The notes: generated by a model from the letters alone, not told the origin. Positions 12,560-27,680 are shown, numbered from the stretch's first letter. The stretch: DNA of 64,000 nucleotides from Chamaea fasciata (GCA_029207755.1 JARCOQ010000005.1:42495621-42559620), one strand, 5' to 3'. Made by a program: numbers and translations.

Positions 12560-12792
12560 ATTTTTGTTGCTGGTGGTGAATGCCTTTTTGTCAGTAAAAT
12601 ACCTTCTCTGTTTTTGTATACTTCTGCTATTAATCTTGCTGTTATTGTGCCTGTCTTACTCTGTGCTTTTAGTAAATTATTATCTCAACCCATAGACTCT
12701 CCTTTTTTGTTCCTCCGTTACCAGAGGGGCAAGGGAAGGGGAGTGGCTTACTTTGAGTTTAATTTCCTGATTGTATTAAAACCAGCACAGTG
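12560..12792 (+). mobile_element. 3' part of an LTR of a second ERV family (LTR D)
   Basis: The sequence follows the 3' half of a common passerine ERV LTR: 'ggtggtgaatgcc', a T-rich stretch 'tgtatacttctgctatt', 'ttattatctcaaccca', a purine block 'ggggcaagggaaggggag', and a terminal 'attaaaaccagcaca' ending in CA. The LTR start was not located; part of 12,330-12,560 may belong to it. The family call rests on memory of similar bird LTRs, so the class (ERVL-like) is tentative. Confidence 0.5.
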
Positions 12793-13720
12793 AATTCTTG
12801 GGAACTACCTTGATCAGCACTCGAAGCAGCAGGAAGCCTTCAGGCATTCTGAAGACTTTTGTTGTATTATGGGAGCACTGAGTGCAGGCATTTCAGAGAA
12901 ATAATGGGAATTATGGTGGTTTTAGTTGTAGACTCTGGGCAGTTTGGGTAAATGTTCTTACATTTGTGGCATTGTTGATTGGGCCACACTCTCATCTGGT
13001 GTAAAACAGCAACATGCCTTTAAAACTAATAGAACTGTGCCAAGTAATACCTAGAAAGGATAAGGCCCATCCCTTTGTAAATACCTTAATGAAATTAGTT
13101 TGTTAAGAACAAGTACCTTTGGATTCTGAGAATTCTCTGCCAGATTTCACAGAAATGTAACCACTCATCTTGACTGCTATTAGTTTGATTCACAGTCTTG
13201 TTAAGAGAGTGTGCCAAAGGAATACCCAAACCTAAGGCTGTTTGGCTCCTCTCTAACAGCTAAAGGTGTGTTCCTCCTTCCTGCTGCTTCTCACATTCAT
13301 CCCTGTTCCATCAGGTTTATTTCCCATATTGTAAAATGTGTATCTTTACTATTATATTTTAAAATTACCCAGTGTATTGACACACCATTTCGGAACAGTT
13401 GGATTTCAAGAAGTAACAACATCATGAGGCTGATTTACTGAAGGCCAAATCTCAGATTTCCATCTGAAATACTCAGCGATGATCCAAACAAGAAAGTAGC
13501 TAAATAGATGATCTCTCTCCTATTTTGACTTGACAGTTCTCTGTGTGTATTTAATGAACTGTTTTGTAAACAGATTGCATTGTATTTATCAAGGCAATTG
13601 AGTGGAAAACTCCCAGCATGGGTTTTAAAAAATAGGTTAGAAGGAATACAGAGAGGGACAACCTAGTAGTGTTGCTATTGTGCTTTGCTAAAATTCAATT
13701 CTCAAAATGTTTATGGTTTA

Positions 13721-13747
13721 CCCCTCACCCCCTTCCCCCCCTCTCCC
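13721..13747 (-). other. G-quadruplex motif on minus strand
   Basis: The plus strand reads C4-TCA-C5-TT-C7-TCT-C3. The minus strand therefore has four G runs of 3, 7, 5 and 4 with loops of 2-3 nt, satisfying the usual G3+N1-7 rule. Followed by AG on the plus strand, it also resembles a polypyrimidine tract, but no exon follows. Confidence 0.7.
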
Positions 13748-16700
13748 AGATATATCATGGTACAAAAGAGTTTGCTTCTGATGTGATTAAAATACTTAGA
13801 GGGGAAGTCAGAAGTCAAAATTTAATTATTTTTCCTACTTGAGAGAAATTGTGCTGTCTCTTTTTCGGAAAATAATTTTCCTCTACTCTGTATGCAGTCA
13901 CAGGTCTGTGCCTAAAAAGAAAACATGTTTGCCAGGAAATTTAAGTAAATATTTATGGTTTTACTCAAAATGGTTTTTTTCCTAGGTGAATAGTATCAAC
14001 TAGAAGGAGATAATCTTATCAATATTTCTAGTCAAAGTTTTAACTCTTACATCTCTGACTAAATACACAGTGATTAGAGAAGATTATTAACCAGATATTC
14101 ACTCTAATCAGATTAACAGTCCTACTATTATCTTCTTTACTCTAAGAAGCCCATTAAAAAAATGAAGTAACAGCATTATCAGTCTCAATTAAACACCTTT
14201 GACCCAAAATTTCCCTAACTTTTTACTTCAATTCTGATGTGATTCACTGGAAATCATTTTTAACTCCTCTGAACTGTCTAATTACTGTGAATTTCACATG
14301 TAGGCTGGTACGTGCTCCTTAATTACCATTGATAACTCTTTGGTTGGCTCCTAACCTCACTGGAAATATAGTTAAATCTTTTATATTTTAGCTCAGCTAA
14401 TCAGAAACTGTAAAGCCTCAAAGATGACATTTCAACATACAGTATTCTATTATTTTGGATAGTTTTTGTGAATATTAGTTGCACAACTGCTATATTATAG
14501 CCAGTCTTTCTCAACAGAACATCTGATAGTTGCATTACCTATTGTTCTCTATATGATCTGAGAAACTCCAGCTGTCAGTTACCCATAAGACTATTTGCAT
14601 ACCCAGTCAATTGGGGAGTAAAATACTATATGATATTTTAATGACAGATGCTCCATACAGAAGAAGAGTAGGTGATTTTTTTCTCTAACACATTTTGTCC
14701 AAGAACATACTTTAATGGTGTTTTAGAGGATTAGCCATATTCATTTGGAGCTAAGCTTATTACTAAGTCAATCTTTTAAATCCTGGCTTCTATGCATCTG
14801 ATAACAAGACAGACATAGCCCTTCAGTGTAAACAGTGCTCCTGTTTAAACATAAGTATCATGATCTGCTGAAAGACATATAGGTCTTTTGTCTTCTCTTC
14901 ATACTGAAGGTATATGGATTGACCTAATCTATAAATAATTTATATAACCTTCAAATTGAGAACAACACAGTCATTCTTTTTACCTCCCTTGACTTCAATA
15001 CTTAGACATAAAACGCTGGATTGCATACAGAATTTGTATGCAAGTTTTTGTAATGTATTATTCAAGAAGTCTGCTGTTAGCTACAGTATATATTGCAGTA
15101 CCAGCTGCTGTTGCAACATAAATAGGGAACTGCCACTTCTCCCCTCTCTGATCAGGAGTATATGCTGGATTAGTTTATGTACTGAAGAAAGCATCTGACA
15201 ACTAGCTTTGCTCATGTCTCTTCTAGTGGGGCTCTTTTAAACTCAGAAATTAACTATGTGATAAGCTCCTCAGCTGAAGTGCAAGGCCTTGATTTCTCCT
15301 GTGTATCACAGACCTGCAGATCCAACTGTCCAACTCATGTAAATGGCAGAGTAGCTGTGAATGTGAGAGAGAGAGACACACAGTGCCAGACTGAGATTGC
15401 TGCCACAACATGAAGGTTGTGAGATTAATAAGTAGCACATAAGTAGGAAGGCAGCAGACTTCTCAACTCTTGACATTATCATCATATTTATATATCCCAT
15501 TTTACAAAATCAGCCAGACACAAGTGGCTTGTGCTACATTGATTTGTACCATGGCAGCATGGTTGTGCTAAAGTATAAACTCATTGACCATTTTTGCTTC
15601 CTAGCTCTTGGAATGCCTATTACAATATGCAAAGTGCTGAAACACCACTTAGGGTTAGATATTAGGGCCACTTAGCTATTGTGCCCTCTGAAGTATTTTT
15701 AGAAACAGTTTGGAAGATGGATATGCAGTTTTGAGTGATCCCACTTGAATCTATCAGAACTCATTGTAAATGGACACTTTGCTTGTTTTGGATCTTCAAG
15801 GAGACGTCCTGGAAGGGGAAGTACATATGGCTGAAAGATTCTTTACAGCTGTTTATATCTATGATCAGATGGTAAACTCTGTTATATGAGGGGAGGAAAT
15901 CAGCGGTGAATGAAAGTGAAAACACTTTTGCACAAGATCCAAGATGGGAACAACTGCTTGGAGGTGAGAGAGAGCAAAGACAGAGGTAGAACAGTGGAGA
16001 AACTCTTCTGTCTCAAGCAGGACAAGGCCAAGTAGACCTGTGGCAGGAGACCTGAGGGTAGAATGTCCATAGAAGTGACATCTGTGGCAATACATTTATG
16101 TTCCCCAGAAGTTTGGAAAGATAAAGAAAATCCATACCATTGCAAAGAAGAAGGGAGGAGACAAGAGGGGAACATAAGACTTCTGACTTTGATGTGGAAA
16201 AGGGCAATATGAATTTGCCTCATATTATTATGACACAAGACCAACTGTAACATCCACTAGCCTGAGTAAGACCATCATCTGATTACAGCAAGATGCTTCT
16301 TTCCAAAAACATGTAACTTGGCATTTTCTTATGGCAGCAGTATTTCTTATGACCAGGGTGGGATAAAAGCATGTTGCAGACATGGTGAAAAAGTGACAGT
16401 CTTGTCTTACATTTTCAAAGGGCACAAGAGTTGGGAATTAAAAGAATTTATGACTCCATAGGTTCCAAATATTTGGCAATCCAGCCAGACCAGAGAAGTT
16501 CTTCTCCCTACTCATACAGAAGTTCCTAAAGAGGAGCTCCCTAGATATCCATGGCCATGTTGGTCTTGGCATTCAGTCAGAATGGTAGTTATGCTGCCAG
16601 AGGCTTCCTGACCTAAAGAAATAGCTTTTGTGACAGGCAGGAAGAGACAAGGGAGTGTTTGGGAATTGTGCCTGGCAGGAAGCATCCATAGGACAGTAAA

Positions 16701-19700
16701 GGTCCAACAGTTTTTTCTGCCCACTCCCATGGACAATTTTTACCGATGGCTGTCATAGACATTCCAATTCCAACAGAGGAGAAGCAACTCTTATTTTTAT
16801 TAGCTGTTCTTTGGCCCCGAATTACTGCTGTAGGTGAGACTTAATTCCTTAGCTGCCTTGAAAGGCCAACCAGTAGCACTGCCTTTATGTGTATTACAAT
16901 ACTTCCTCTGAGAAATCTCCCTACACCATAGCCTGAAGAGGGCCTCTGGGAACATAAATCTCAAAGGTTTTGAGAGAGTCCAGATGGCCCTGGTAGGAAA
17001 GGGTAGTTTTCACTGTTGTATTTTCATTGCACTGTGACTAATGTGTGCTGGACAGTAGGAAGGCCTGGCCAAGATGTAAATATTCTCTGTTGTTTTCTAT
17101 TAGTTTTCCAAGAGGGCAGTCAGTCCTTGAAGTTGAAGTCAAGCATGGACTGGTTTTCAGGGCCAACACAGTTTGTACTTGCCAAATGAAAAATATTTTC
17201 TTATTTGACCATAAAATATTTCTGCACTTCAAAACAGTGTGTCTGTTCTCTAGACTTCGAGGGAGAACTTTTAGCTGTCTGCCTGCCACCTCTCTTCCCC
17301 ACTTTTGGTGGAGTGCAAAAGCCACTGACCTACACCTTGATCTAGGCAAGGAGGATCTCTGCTCCTGATGAGGGAGAATTTCATATGACCCTCAAGTCAT
17401 GTACTTAGAAGAATAAATACAGAGTAGGGATAATGTGAGGCTGGGCAGCAAGCACCAAGGGACGGGAGGCAAGACAGCCCCCACAGGCTTGGGTTTGGAG
17501 GAAATTTGGAGGTAAGTAGATGTGTGGTTATATTTTAGTCACTTACAAACAAGAGTTTTTTTAATAGAAAAGAACAGGGAAGATCTGCATTGGCTGAGCA
17601 CCCTTAAAAAATTTAATGACAACAGAGGGAAAGCCTCCATAGGCAAATGAGACTGGGAAGGGAACGGAAAGACTGTGTCAGAATGAGAAATCAGAGTTAT
17701 CTTGGAGGAGTATGGAGGGTTATGGGATGTGCATAGTGCACATGTAAGCAAGAAGCTCTGTGATGAGTGTTGGATGCTACCATACTCATGGAAGCCCCAA
17801 GAAGTGCATGGTGTGAACCTTATTCCAAATTTATTTTTCTTGGTATACTTTTGGATGTTCCAGCAAAAGGAACTAAATATGTCTCACAAACATTAAAATG
17901 AAGGAGGGTGGATATTTTCCTTAGAGCTATCTACTTATCTGTATCTAGGATCTTTTTATATTGTATGTGATCAATAGCAAAGATAGTATAAAAATTTTAC
18001 GTTAAACTTGATAGCCAAGTTTAAAATTAGAAGATGTTATTTTTTGCACATCTCTATTTAAATGTATTAATTTAATTTATCTTAAAATAAGTATTTTACT
18101 TTTGTCATGCTTGTGGCATCTGTTTTTTCAGGTACAATACTTTGCAAGTCTTTTTAAAAATTTATGTTTGGGACAAACTTCTTCAGATCAAGGATGGAGG
18201 TCTTTGGGGTATGATTATTTTATTGCTGGACTGCTGTTCTATGCCAGTCTCTGCTTGTTTCTCCTGTTTGATCAAAGCCAAATTTAAAAAACCCCAATCC
18301 AAATCCATACATGAGGGTGTTATTGTATGTCCTATTTCTACTCTTTAAATAAGTTTTGAAAGCACTTTTTAAAACTCAGATTCAAAGTGCATTATGTTTA
18401 CTGAGCAGTAGGGATGATAACTAGGCCTATTGCCACTGAAGAGCATTCCCAGCGTGGCTCAGAAAGAAACTTCCTAAAAACATTATATTATCTTGCCCGT
18501 ATATCTGGAAAATGAGAAGCAATAAGTTATTTATAATTATAAAGATTTCAATTAAAACAACTGGAGCTTTCTTCAGCCATGTGTAATGGTAGCAAAATGT
18601 ATGGGGTTTATTTTATTAATTCCATTTATAGTAATAACAATATAATATAATAAAGTCTGCAATGATAAAGGGAAATTGGAATTAAATACAGTACAAGTAT
18701 CATTAGTGGTACCTTTACTATATTGCATTTACTGACTAACTTGCATTGCTACACTAATGCTGCATTCAATAATATTCATGTTCATCACAAAAAACCTGAG
18801 GTGTAATTAATAAAAGAAGTTATTTTCGGGTAGAAATTAAATCCTATTAGCACCTCACCAGAAAAGACTCTTTTGTTCTCAGATATCTGCATTAACATCC
18901 TTAAAAACAGCTTGTTCAGCTTACAAAGCAGCATGCTCTTGCTACTGCTCTTCAATGCTTTAGTGAAATGCACTGGCGAAATGAATGTTGTCAGCCTGGA
19001 CCAGGACCTGCTTTTAAGCTCACCATGTAAGTAAGAATGGAATGCTCTGGGGTCAGGCAACACACTTAAATCAGCCTTTATCTCAAACTGGGCTGTGTAA
19101 GAACAAACAAAAGAAGTATTTATTTACCAAATATAAATACATGACACTCTTTTTCAAACATTCAGAAATAAAAGGAAGTGACAAATATCTACACAGCATT
19201 TTAGCTTTCAGGGGCCATTTCACCCTCCAGAGTTCAGCTAAGAAGCTGAAAGGTGCTTCACAGCCTTCATGTCTGCAGTCTGTTTTGCAAACAACCTGAC
19301 TTAGTCTGACTACATTTGTGGAAGAAAATCCTGGATTTGCTGTTCATACTTCACAAATACCATAATTCTCCTGATGAGGTTTAACAGAATTAAAGTTCAC
19401 TCTCTAGACATAGGCATTTTGGGCAGAGTTTCAACTTTGCTGCCACCAGAGAATTGTCTGCTTAATCTAACCTGGAAAAGTTAATGTTTCTTGGGTATGA
19501 TCCAGGGCTAACTTTATTTTTTCATAGAGCAAATGAAAGATTATCTTCAAGGTGAGCTGAGCAAGTAGCTAAGTCATTCACTGTAGGGTAAAGGCATTTC
19601 CTATTTCTTAAATCAATGAATTGGTATCCCTTCACATTGACCCTGCTATTTTCTAGAAATAGCATTTTCACAACTTTGTTGCAAATAAAGAATGTTGATT

Positions 19701-22700
19701 GCACCCCTAGATTTTCACAGTAAACAGCATTAGCCTAGTTTAGACTATGCCTATGTGAAAAAGAAAGGATCATATCATACAGGCAGGTAATATTTGTAAA
19801 CATTCTGGTTAAGCAAAAAAAGTTAACATAATTTGTTTAACTTAAAAGTATCAGCTTGGGTTAGAACCCTTTCTGCCTTCACAAGCAATTGATCTCCACA
19901 TTTGTCACAGTGTGTCTCAATACTTGGCTACAACCCTGAGTTTAGCAGCTTATGCATAAATATGTTCCACAGAAATGAGAAGTGGCAACCTATGCAAAAC
20001 TTGCATCTACTTTTCCATCTGCTTTTCTTGTATTTCGTGTCTTTTTCCCTTCCTTACAAGGGCCTAGCAGATTCTGCAGAACTTCAGGAAGAAAGCAATT
20101 TGCATACACAAATGCAAATAGAATGACACTGGAGAGCAAGAGAGCGGTAATTTGATTATCTCCCTTAGTTACAAACTGAGAAAATCTGTGATCTGAGAGG
20201 ATTACTCAGAACGTCTGACGAGGCTGTAAAAACCTTACCCTGATAAAAGTCACTTTGAATGTATCATGTAGCCTTCTCGTGTGAAAAACTGTTTCCCTCT
20301 CCAGTTCTCCTGCTAAATTTTGGCAAGCTCCTTATAGTATCTAAAGCCACTGGGATTTCTGCAGCTTCAGGAGACAATCTACAGAATCCCAAGGAATCTA
20401 CATTAGTATCTCTGGGGTTTGACTAGGTTTTGTGTTCCTTGTAGACTGCTCTGGGGATTGTATACACTTTATGCCAGTGTGTTGATGGATGGTTTGAGAG
20501 GCTATATAAATATTTTCTAACTTTTGTGTTATATTAAACATTACACATGGAGAGTAGGTATGTCATGTCTCAGCTAGGATGATTGTGATAGACCTTATCA
20601 GAAAGGACAAGTTAAAATGACTCCTTACATTTTAAAATTCACTTCAATTTAGGACACCAGAAAAATGCTGAGAATGCCACATCTACTTATTCTTTGTTTA
20701 TATACTTTGCGGCTGTGCCACTTTCTCTAAATATTCTATTATGAAAACATATGGACATATTCAGAGAAATATGTATCACACTGCAGGACACAGCTTTGTT
20801 CTAGCTCATTTGCTGTAGGGTTCCTACAGGGTGTAGTAATTTTCAGTTTTAAAAAGGCACAGTGTTCTATTTCTGTAGGGCCACAAGAACAGGATTTTAT
20901 AAAGAGCTATTCCCAAGGGCAGGCCTGTGGGAAAAGTTGTAATAAACTGCCTCCCACCATTGTATTGTCCAGCAGATGAAAAACAAACAAATACGTCTTC
21001 CTTTCTTTTTAAAGTAACATATCACTGCATTTCCTTTTTTTAATCACCATGTATTATGAGTAATGTACATGAATAAAAACCATTCAAATCTAATTGCAGA
21101 CAGTAGCAGGATCACTAAAAATGAGACTGGTCTCTCAGAAAAGAAATAATACAACACTCTCCCAATTCATTGTGAAAAGGTCAGCAAACTTAATACCATT
21201 AAAAATCTTTTTGAGTGGCTTTCTATTGTTTCTTTTACTATCAGTCTTCTTTAGTAAAGCAGCTCTAATTCAAGGTGACCACTTAATAGCACAGTGTTCA
21301 AAGCTAATGACATTATCTCATTTACTAGAAAATCATGCAGAGGAAGAAAGAGAAAAAAACACTATTTTTTTTCCATAGACTACATTTTTTATATATTTTT
21401 ATTCATATTTTTATATTATTTTATAAAAATACCACAAGAGCCTGGACAGCTACAAAACCTAGAAACATTTAAAGCTGCTTCTTGAGAAGGATTTCCTGCG
21501 TGGAGAGAATTTCCAAAAGGCAATAAAGCCGCAGTCTGTGTTGGGGAAGACAACAGAAAAAACATGGCTCAAAGAGAGGCAAGGATGATCTCCTCAGCCC
21601 AACCACCATTTCATTCTTATGGAGAAAGCACAGAAAAGGATATTTAGAGGATTTCAGGCACCTGGAAGCAGCATCACCCCTCCTTCATGAAAGAATTGAG
21701 AAAGAAATCTAGTCCAGGAATATGATTTAGGGGCCCAAGCTGTAAACAATGCCAGGGCCTTCCTGAAAACCATCACGCTTGGGAGCCCTTGGCTCACCCA
21801 TAGAAGCCTTCTGGAGGTACTGAGGCAGGATGCGGTATCATACTCTTTTGGACCAAATTCTCTTGGTAGTTTTTGCTCCCTTACCAGGTAATAAAAACCA
21901 TATCTAAATAAGGCAAAACTAAGCCTACCCAGTAATTATTTATTGAAAATAATTTTTCTATTTAAAGGGAAAACTATGTTTTGTATTTTCTTTGGGCAAT
22001 CTCAGAAGACTAGCCTTTATGAAAAGTTCTCTCGAGCAAAGAAAACAGAAGACAGCAGAAGCCTGTCTGCAAAGTTTGTTTTTGATTGTGATTTGATTAT
22101 AAAAATATAATCCTAAAAATAGAAACATAAACAGGAACTGTGAAAGATGATGTTCTGCAATGCCAGGTTTTGGTAGGTGAGCAACAGGTTCACAGATCCT
22201 CTTTGAAATTTGAAAAAGACAAGTGTGCCTCCAGCTCAGAGCAGGCAGCTATTTGCGAAGACAAGCTGCTAGTGACTTCACTCTGCTTTTTCCTCAGGCC
22301 TGATCTTCTTTAGCATAAAATTAACTTGATAATTCTTTCCTAAATTCTTGTTTGCAACAAACTTGTCACTTCCCCCTCTGTGATGGAGTTCAGGAAATTC
22401 TTTGGTCCAGTAATGAGTTCTCAAAGTTTCTCTGGACAAGGTCTGAGTCTCTCTGTTCTGTCCTGTCTTTAACACTGCCCCAGCAGCTTCAGTCTTCAGC
22501 TAATTCTCCTCACCTTTACTCCATACTTCAGTCTATGGAATGTGTACCATGACCATCCCACCATCCTGTTGTGCTCTTCAGCCATCTCAATTTGGTGCTT
22601 TCAACAGCACAATCACAACAAAACAATACAGCTTTTAGCTGGATACTGCCTCAGCATGCATACTCACCATAATTGGATGCATACAGCTTGTGTGCTGCAA

Positions 22701-23569
22701 AGAGCACCACCATCTGCAGTCAGAATGTGACCTTTGCTCAGCAACTTGGCCTGGGCTTCAGAGAATGCTCCCAGGGGACATTGTCACTGGCAGCGTAGAT
22801 GAAGCTACAGTCCAGTAATATCTGCTTTCAGTGAAAACTCCTGCTTTAAAAGCTGGGTGCTGTTTCATGGGCAGCTTCAGTGTTCCAGTTGATATATGTT
22901 GGTGTTAAATGAAGGCATGAGAGAGACTATTTTATTCAGTGAAAACCACCGTGTATGCTAAAGTGAATAGATACATCTAATATTTCCTTCCCAGGCATTA
23001 ATGAAATGGATTTGGGCCAGCCTGTTCTCTCTCTTTTTCTCTCATTTTCAGTACCACTGATGTGACATTTAATTGTATAAAACTTCTAGGATATCTACTT
23101 CTTAGGTTTAGCTCAGTGTGTTATGTGAATACTTCATGAGAGTTCTGAGTTTTCACAAGATTATGAGGGAATTATTTCCATCTGGCATCCTCAAAATAAT
23201 AGCCAACATACAGGCTATACAGGAAGTACATTTTGCCTCTGAAATGCAGAATTACTCAAGCAATGACTGAAATGCTGCATACTTCAAAGGCTGTGTTCAC
23301 ATCACATGGCACTTCTGTATGTTTCAATGTTGTTCCATGTAGTGAAAGATGATGTCGGTTTTGATTAATGTGATGTGATTTTTTAGTATTCAGGTAAAAC
23401 CCTGCAAAATACAAAAATTATAAAAGTGATCTGATCCAGTTTGTTAGCAGGCAATGCCTGAATAAAAAGAAAAAGCTTCTTCTATTTGAGGTCGAGTTAT
23501 TTTTAGTCTCCCCTGGAATCTAAGTTTATGCAGCTTCATTCACGCAAGAATTTTTATAGATTTTTCTGA

Positions 23570-23594
23570 GGGGGGATGGGAAAGGGAGGGTGGG
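23570..23594 (+). other. G-quadruplex motif on plus strand
   Basis: Five G runs (6, 3, 3, 3, 3) separated by AT, AAA, A and T, all within 25 bp. The very short loops predict a stable structure. No gene is recognisable nearby. Confidence 0.75.
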
Positions 23595-26500
23595 AACAGT
23601 GTAGTAGTAACTCCCTAGTTATTTGTGGGCTTTCTGACTAAGATATTTATACTCTCTATCTGTAGTGATTCCTTCAGCTTAGCACATTATGGATTCAGAT
23701 AGCAATTTTGTTCATTTAAAAATGATCCAATTATGAAAACTGGCAAAATTGCAGTTTTATAAATAAAAATACTTTTATTGTGTTGACATACCCAATCCTT
23801 GAGTTGAGCAAGGGAGAAAGGAGTTAAAAAGCTAAACATCTCCAAGTGGCTACTGTTGGCTGTTCCTCACAGTATTTCAGAAATATTCCATATGGAAGGA
23901 AGCAGATTTGATAAGGTTCTTCAAGAAGGAATCAAAAAATAAGAGGATGAAAAAAGACACAGAATCTTCTGTCATAATTAGAAGCATTTGGTCTCTCAGT
24001 TTTGACAAGTTTGCCAGGAGAAAAAGTAAGTTTCCTAGGAAGGGATGGTAGAGAGGAAAGAGAGATGACAGAAATTCTATCAGTCTGAGATACTAGAATC
24101 AGAAAAAAAAAGTGAAATCAGTCTTTGACACTAAGATTTTTGAAGAATAAATACTATTGTATGTGTTTGAAGTCTTTTTGCCTTTTTCGTGTTTTTAGGG
24201 TTTTTTTTAAATTATTTTGTAGTCTTTCTCAGATGAACTTATTTAGATTTAACATTTATGTGTGGAGTTTGTAAATAGTGAAGTAATTCCATATGTAAAC
24301 AGTCTCCTACACACAATTGTCATTATTGTATTAATGTCATATCTTAATTAAATTTGAATTTCATCGTAAAAGGGTTTGGTTTGATTTTTTACAGAAGACT
24401 ATGTGTCATGGTCTCTGTTAATGGATCTGGGCATTCCTCTTTCACCTGGCCTGACATGGTTCTTTATGTTTTACTTTGCTGACCTGTTTCTGTCACATAC
24501 CTCTTGCAATCCATAGAAAGCATTGCATGCCTTGAGAATCCTACACTGAGACTTTATATTTGCATCCCCCTAGGCTGAAACTGCATGCCTGCAAGCATCT
24601 GAGTTGATCTTGCAGCCTGCCGGAGCAGAGGGAATCAGTTCCTGCCTCACCAGGTCCTCTTCATTCCCAGTTCCTTGCACCCAGTCTTGCCTGGGAAGGG
24701 CCCTTGTGCTGGGTCCTCCGCACACCCTTGCACTTAGTGACCCAGCTGCTTCTTTCTGGGAGCTAGAAAGAGTTAAGTGGAAGCACATAATAGAGACATG
24801 GTGTGTTGGACAGTTTGGCAGGGATGAGCAAAGGAGAAGAGGGCAAGGGGATATTTTGACACATGCAGGATGTGATTAAGGGCAGCAGGAGAACAGAATG
24901 AGGGTTGGGCACACCACCACTGAGGACATGTCAGAAGATGTTAATGGAGGGCCAGCCAAAAACTTTCTGAACCTTTTCTGGTATTGTTTGCGGAAGGAGC
25001 AATTCTGGGGGCTTGGGGCAAACTGCGATGCTGCCAGGAGCCAAGAGCTGTGCTGGCTCTCTTCTACCCTTGCTGTGCAAAGCTTTCATTTGCTCCCACC
25101 TTTCACTGAGATAAGGGAAAACCTGAACATTAGCTGAACGGATATGTCTTTCTGTTTGAAGTCTGCTAACTGCTAAGCTGCCCTGAAATGTACTTTTGAT
25201 CCTGTAATCTTAGTGAAGGCAGAAGATAGGGCAGGATTATCGAAAGGTCTAGATTTTCTCTTGATACTTGGGTGTTGCCTCACTAAGTAGATTGCCAATT
25301 TGTAGCTTCCCTGGTCTACAACCTATCTCATCAATAAATGTACTGCTGTTTCAGAGTTTTCCCTGCCTCAGTGCCTGTTGTGACCTCTTGCAATAGGCGA
25401 TCATTATATACTTTTTATTTCAATCAAAAAACAACCTTTTGCCTGAGAAGTTTCAAACTTAAAGTGACAGATTATTTACATGGTTATAAATGCATTAAAA
25501 TATGGATAGAGGGAGTTAAGGTCTGCAGCTCCAAATCTCTAACCTGTGGTTGATGTCAGGGTCTGCTTTTCAGAAGTTATGGAGAGGAAAGCTATCTACG
25601 ATCTTCAATGTTGTTTTGGATGCTCAGTAGCTAAGTGAGGTTCTCAATATCTAAAGAATGGGTCTTGTGGTCAAGTTTGACAGTTAATTTCTGGAAAACA
25701 CCTTTTAACCCAGACATTGTAATTTCTGGTGTATCTACAGGTAAACTGTATATATAAATGTACTTCTATTTCACTTCAGTACAAAATAAAATAGCTTAAT
25801 TACATCTTTTGTGAAATAATATTGCACCTGAAAATTTTGCTGGAATTTTGATAGTGAGAGGTTAATTTTTTTCAAAATTGATTGACATTACTAGAGACCA
25901 AAATAGAATTCTGCTACTTTTTTTTTTTTTCAATTTGGATGAAAAGTTTATTGTATGAAACAGCTATGTTTTTAGTAAATTTTTTATTCACAATATAATC
26001 ACAGTGTTTTGCTTACATAACTAGAGAAATAAAATAACCAAAACGCCAAAACTACCAACAAGACATTTTTCTTGCTCAGAAATATTCAGGTATGACACCT
26101 GAGTAAGATTTTTGATTAAAAACCTTGGCATCTTTCCTTCTTCCTAGCATCATGTTTTAAGTCCATCTGCCTTTGCCCTCTCAGAATAGCACAACTGCTG
26201 TTGATACTTCCAATCCTACACTGGATCCTAGATTAGATTTGGAAAAAACTTGTGATGAAGGGCTTGAACAGTAGCTCTTTTCATTTGCATCTTATTTTAT
26301 TCTGGGTTTGTTGTGCAGATATGATGGAATACCAAACTATATGGAGACTTATGAAAATCCTCATTGAGTGTTAGTGTCTAACATCTCAGTACTCTGGCAT
26401 TTCCTTCCAAATTAGTTGTTGCTTTAATATTCAAAAGAGATTAATTGTTCTTTTGTTGAGCCTGATGACATGTGGCTGGGAAAGTCACTGGCTGTATGAG

Positions 26501-27680
26501 TTAGTCCTTTTGGTTCAAGAACTTGATTCAAATTGCAGATGTTTGACCTCTTCTGCAAAACAAGATGTAAATAAACATGGAAATACTACTCTGAATCTTT
26601 GTAAGAAAGTAAAATTGTTCAGGATATAGACTTTGGTAAGAGCTCTTTCGTGGTGGTTGTCTTAGAGTATTTTTAATGAAAAAAACTTTTATATAAAGTC
26701 TCTCTTTGAATATTGGTAACTCCAGTATTTTCCAATGAAGAGGTAGAACATTCACTTGTATATGAAATGTATGGCATCTCTGGAATAGAAAAGATAATTT
26801 TCTAGTGATAATTCCAGGAAAAATTCACATCTTATATGCCATATATTTTCACTTTTTTTCTTCATTGAGGATCACTCAGCCCAGGTAATTTTAGTCTTTC
26901 TTGCTGTGTGAAATCAGTAATAATTTCACTTAGGTCTTCCTTTTTCTTCCAAATCATCTATCATAGTATTTTTTTTACAATTGTCATGTGGATTTGTGGT
27001 TTTTAGTTTTGGTTTGTTTTTTTTCTCTGTCCGGTAACTAATAAGGAAACCGAGTTTCACAGAGATTAAACTTATTGAAAGCACAGTATATGAGTGGTTT
27101 TGAAGTGAGGCAGAATATAGATTTTTGCTGTAAGGATGCACAGTTAAAGTTTTCTATGCATTTTACACTCTCATGGGCCAGAAAGGAATGCTATCTCCTT
27201 GGAAAAATAGAGACAGTCACTGTAAAAAACTACAGAGTCCAGGCTCAGGTTTCTGATTCATTCACTTATACACACAGCACAACACTTTACCACAATGCAA
27301 TGTAAACTCACTGTTTTAAAAGCTCGATAGCTCTTTCTCCTCTCAGTCTCCCTAGTTAATGCAGAAAATTATTTTATGTCTTGGTGCCTATGCAAAAAGC
27401 AAAAATTCAACCCTCAGAGAAATCTTATTTGAGTGTAAAGCAGATTGTGCATTGGGTCTGAGTCTAACAGCTATTCATCTGGAGGGTGAAGTGAAAGTAT
27501 TAATGTAGTGCATTGTGTTCCAACAACTTTCCTGTTAAACAGGAGGTATGTAATCACTGAGTGTATTTCATTACCCTGCCTTTAATGAAGGGGGCAGGAA
27601 CACACAGTATGAGGCAGAGAGCAACAGGTCCTAAAAATCCACTCAGTGTGGGTATTGTACCCTTCTAAAATTATAGTAAA

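Larger units (their letters stand above)
12793..27680. other. About 15 kb intergenic, no gene recognised
   Basis: I read this stretch on both strands for conserved coding segments and recognised none. Open frames are short, overlapping and unrelated to proteins I know. Two G-quadruplex-type motifs stand out (13,721-13,747 and 23,570-23,594). Somewhat GC-richer islands occur near 16,000-17,400 and 24,560-25,140 without an identifiable element. Confidence 0.55.
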
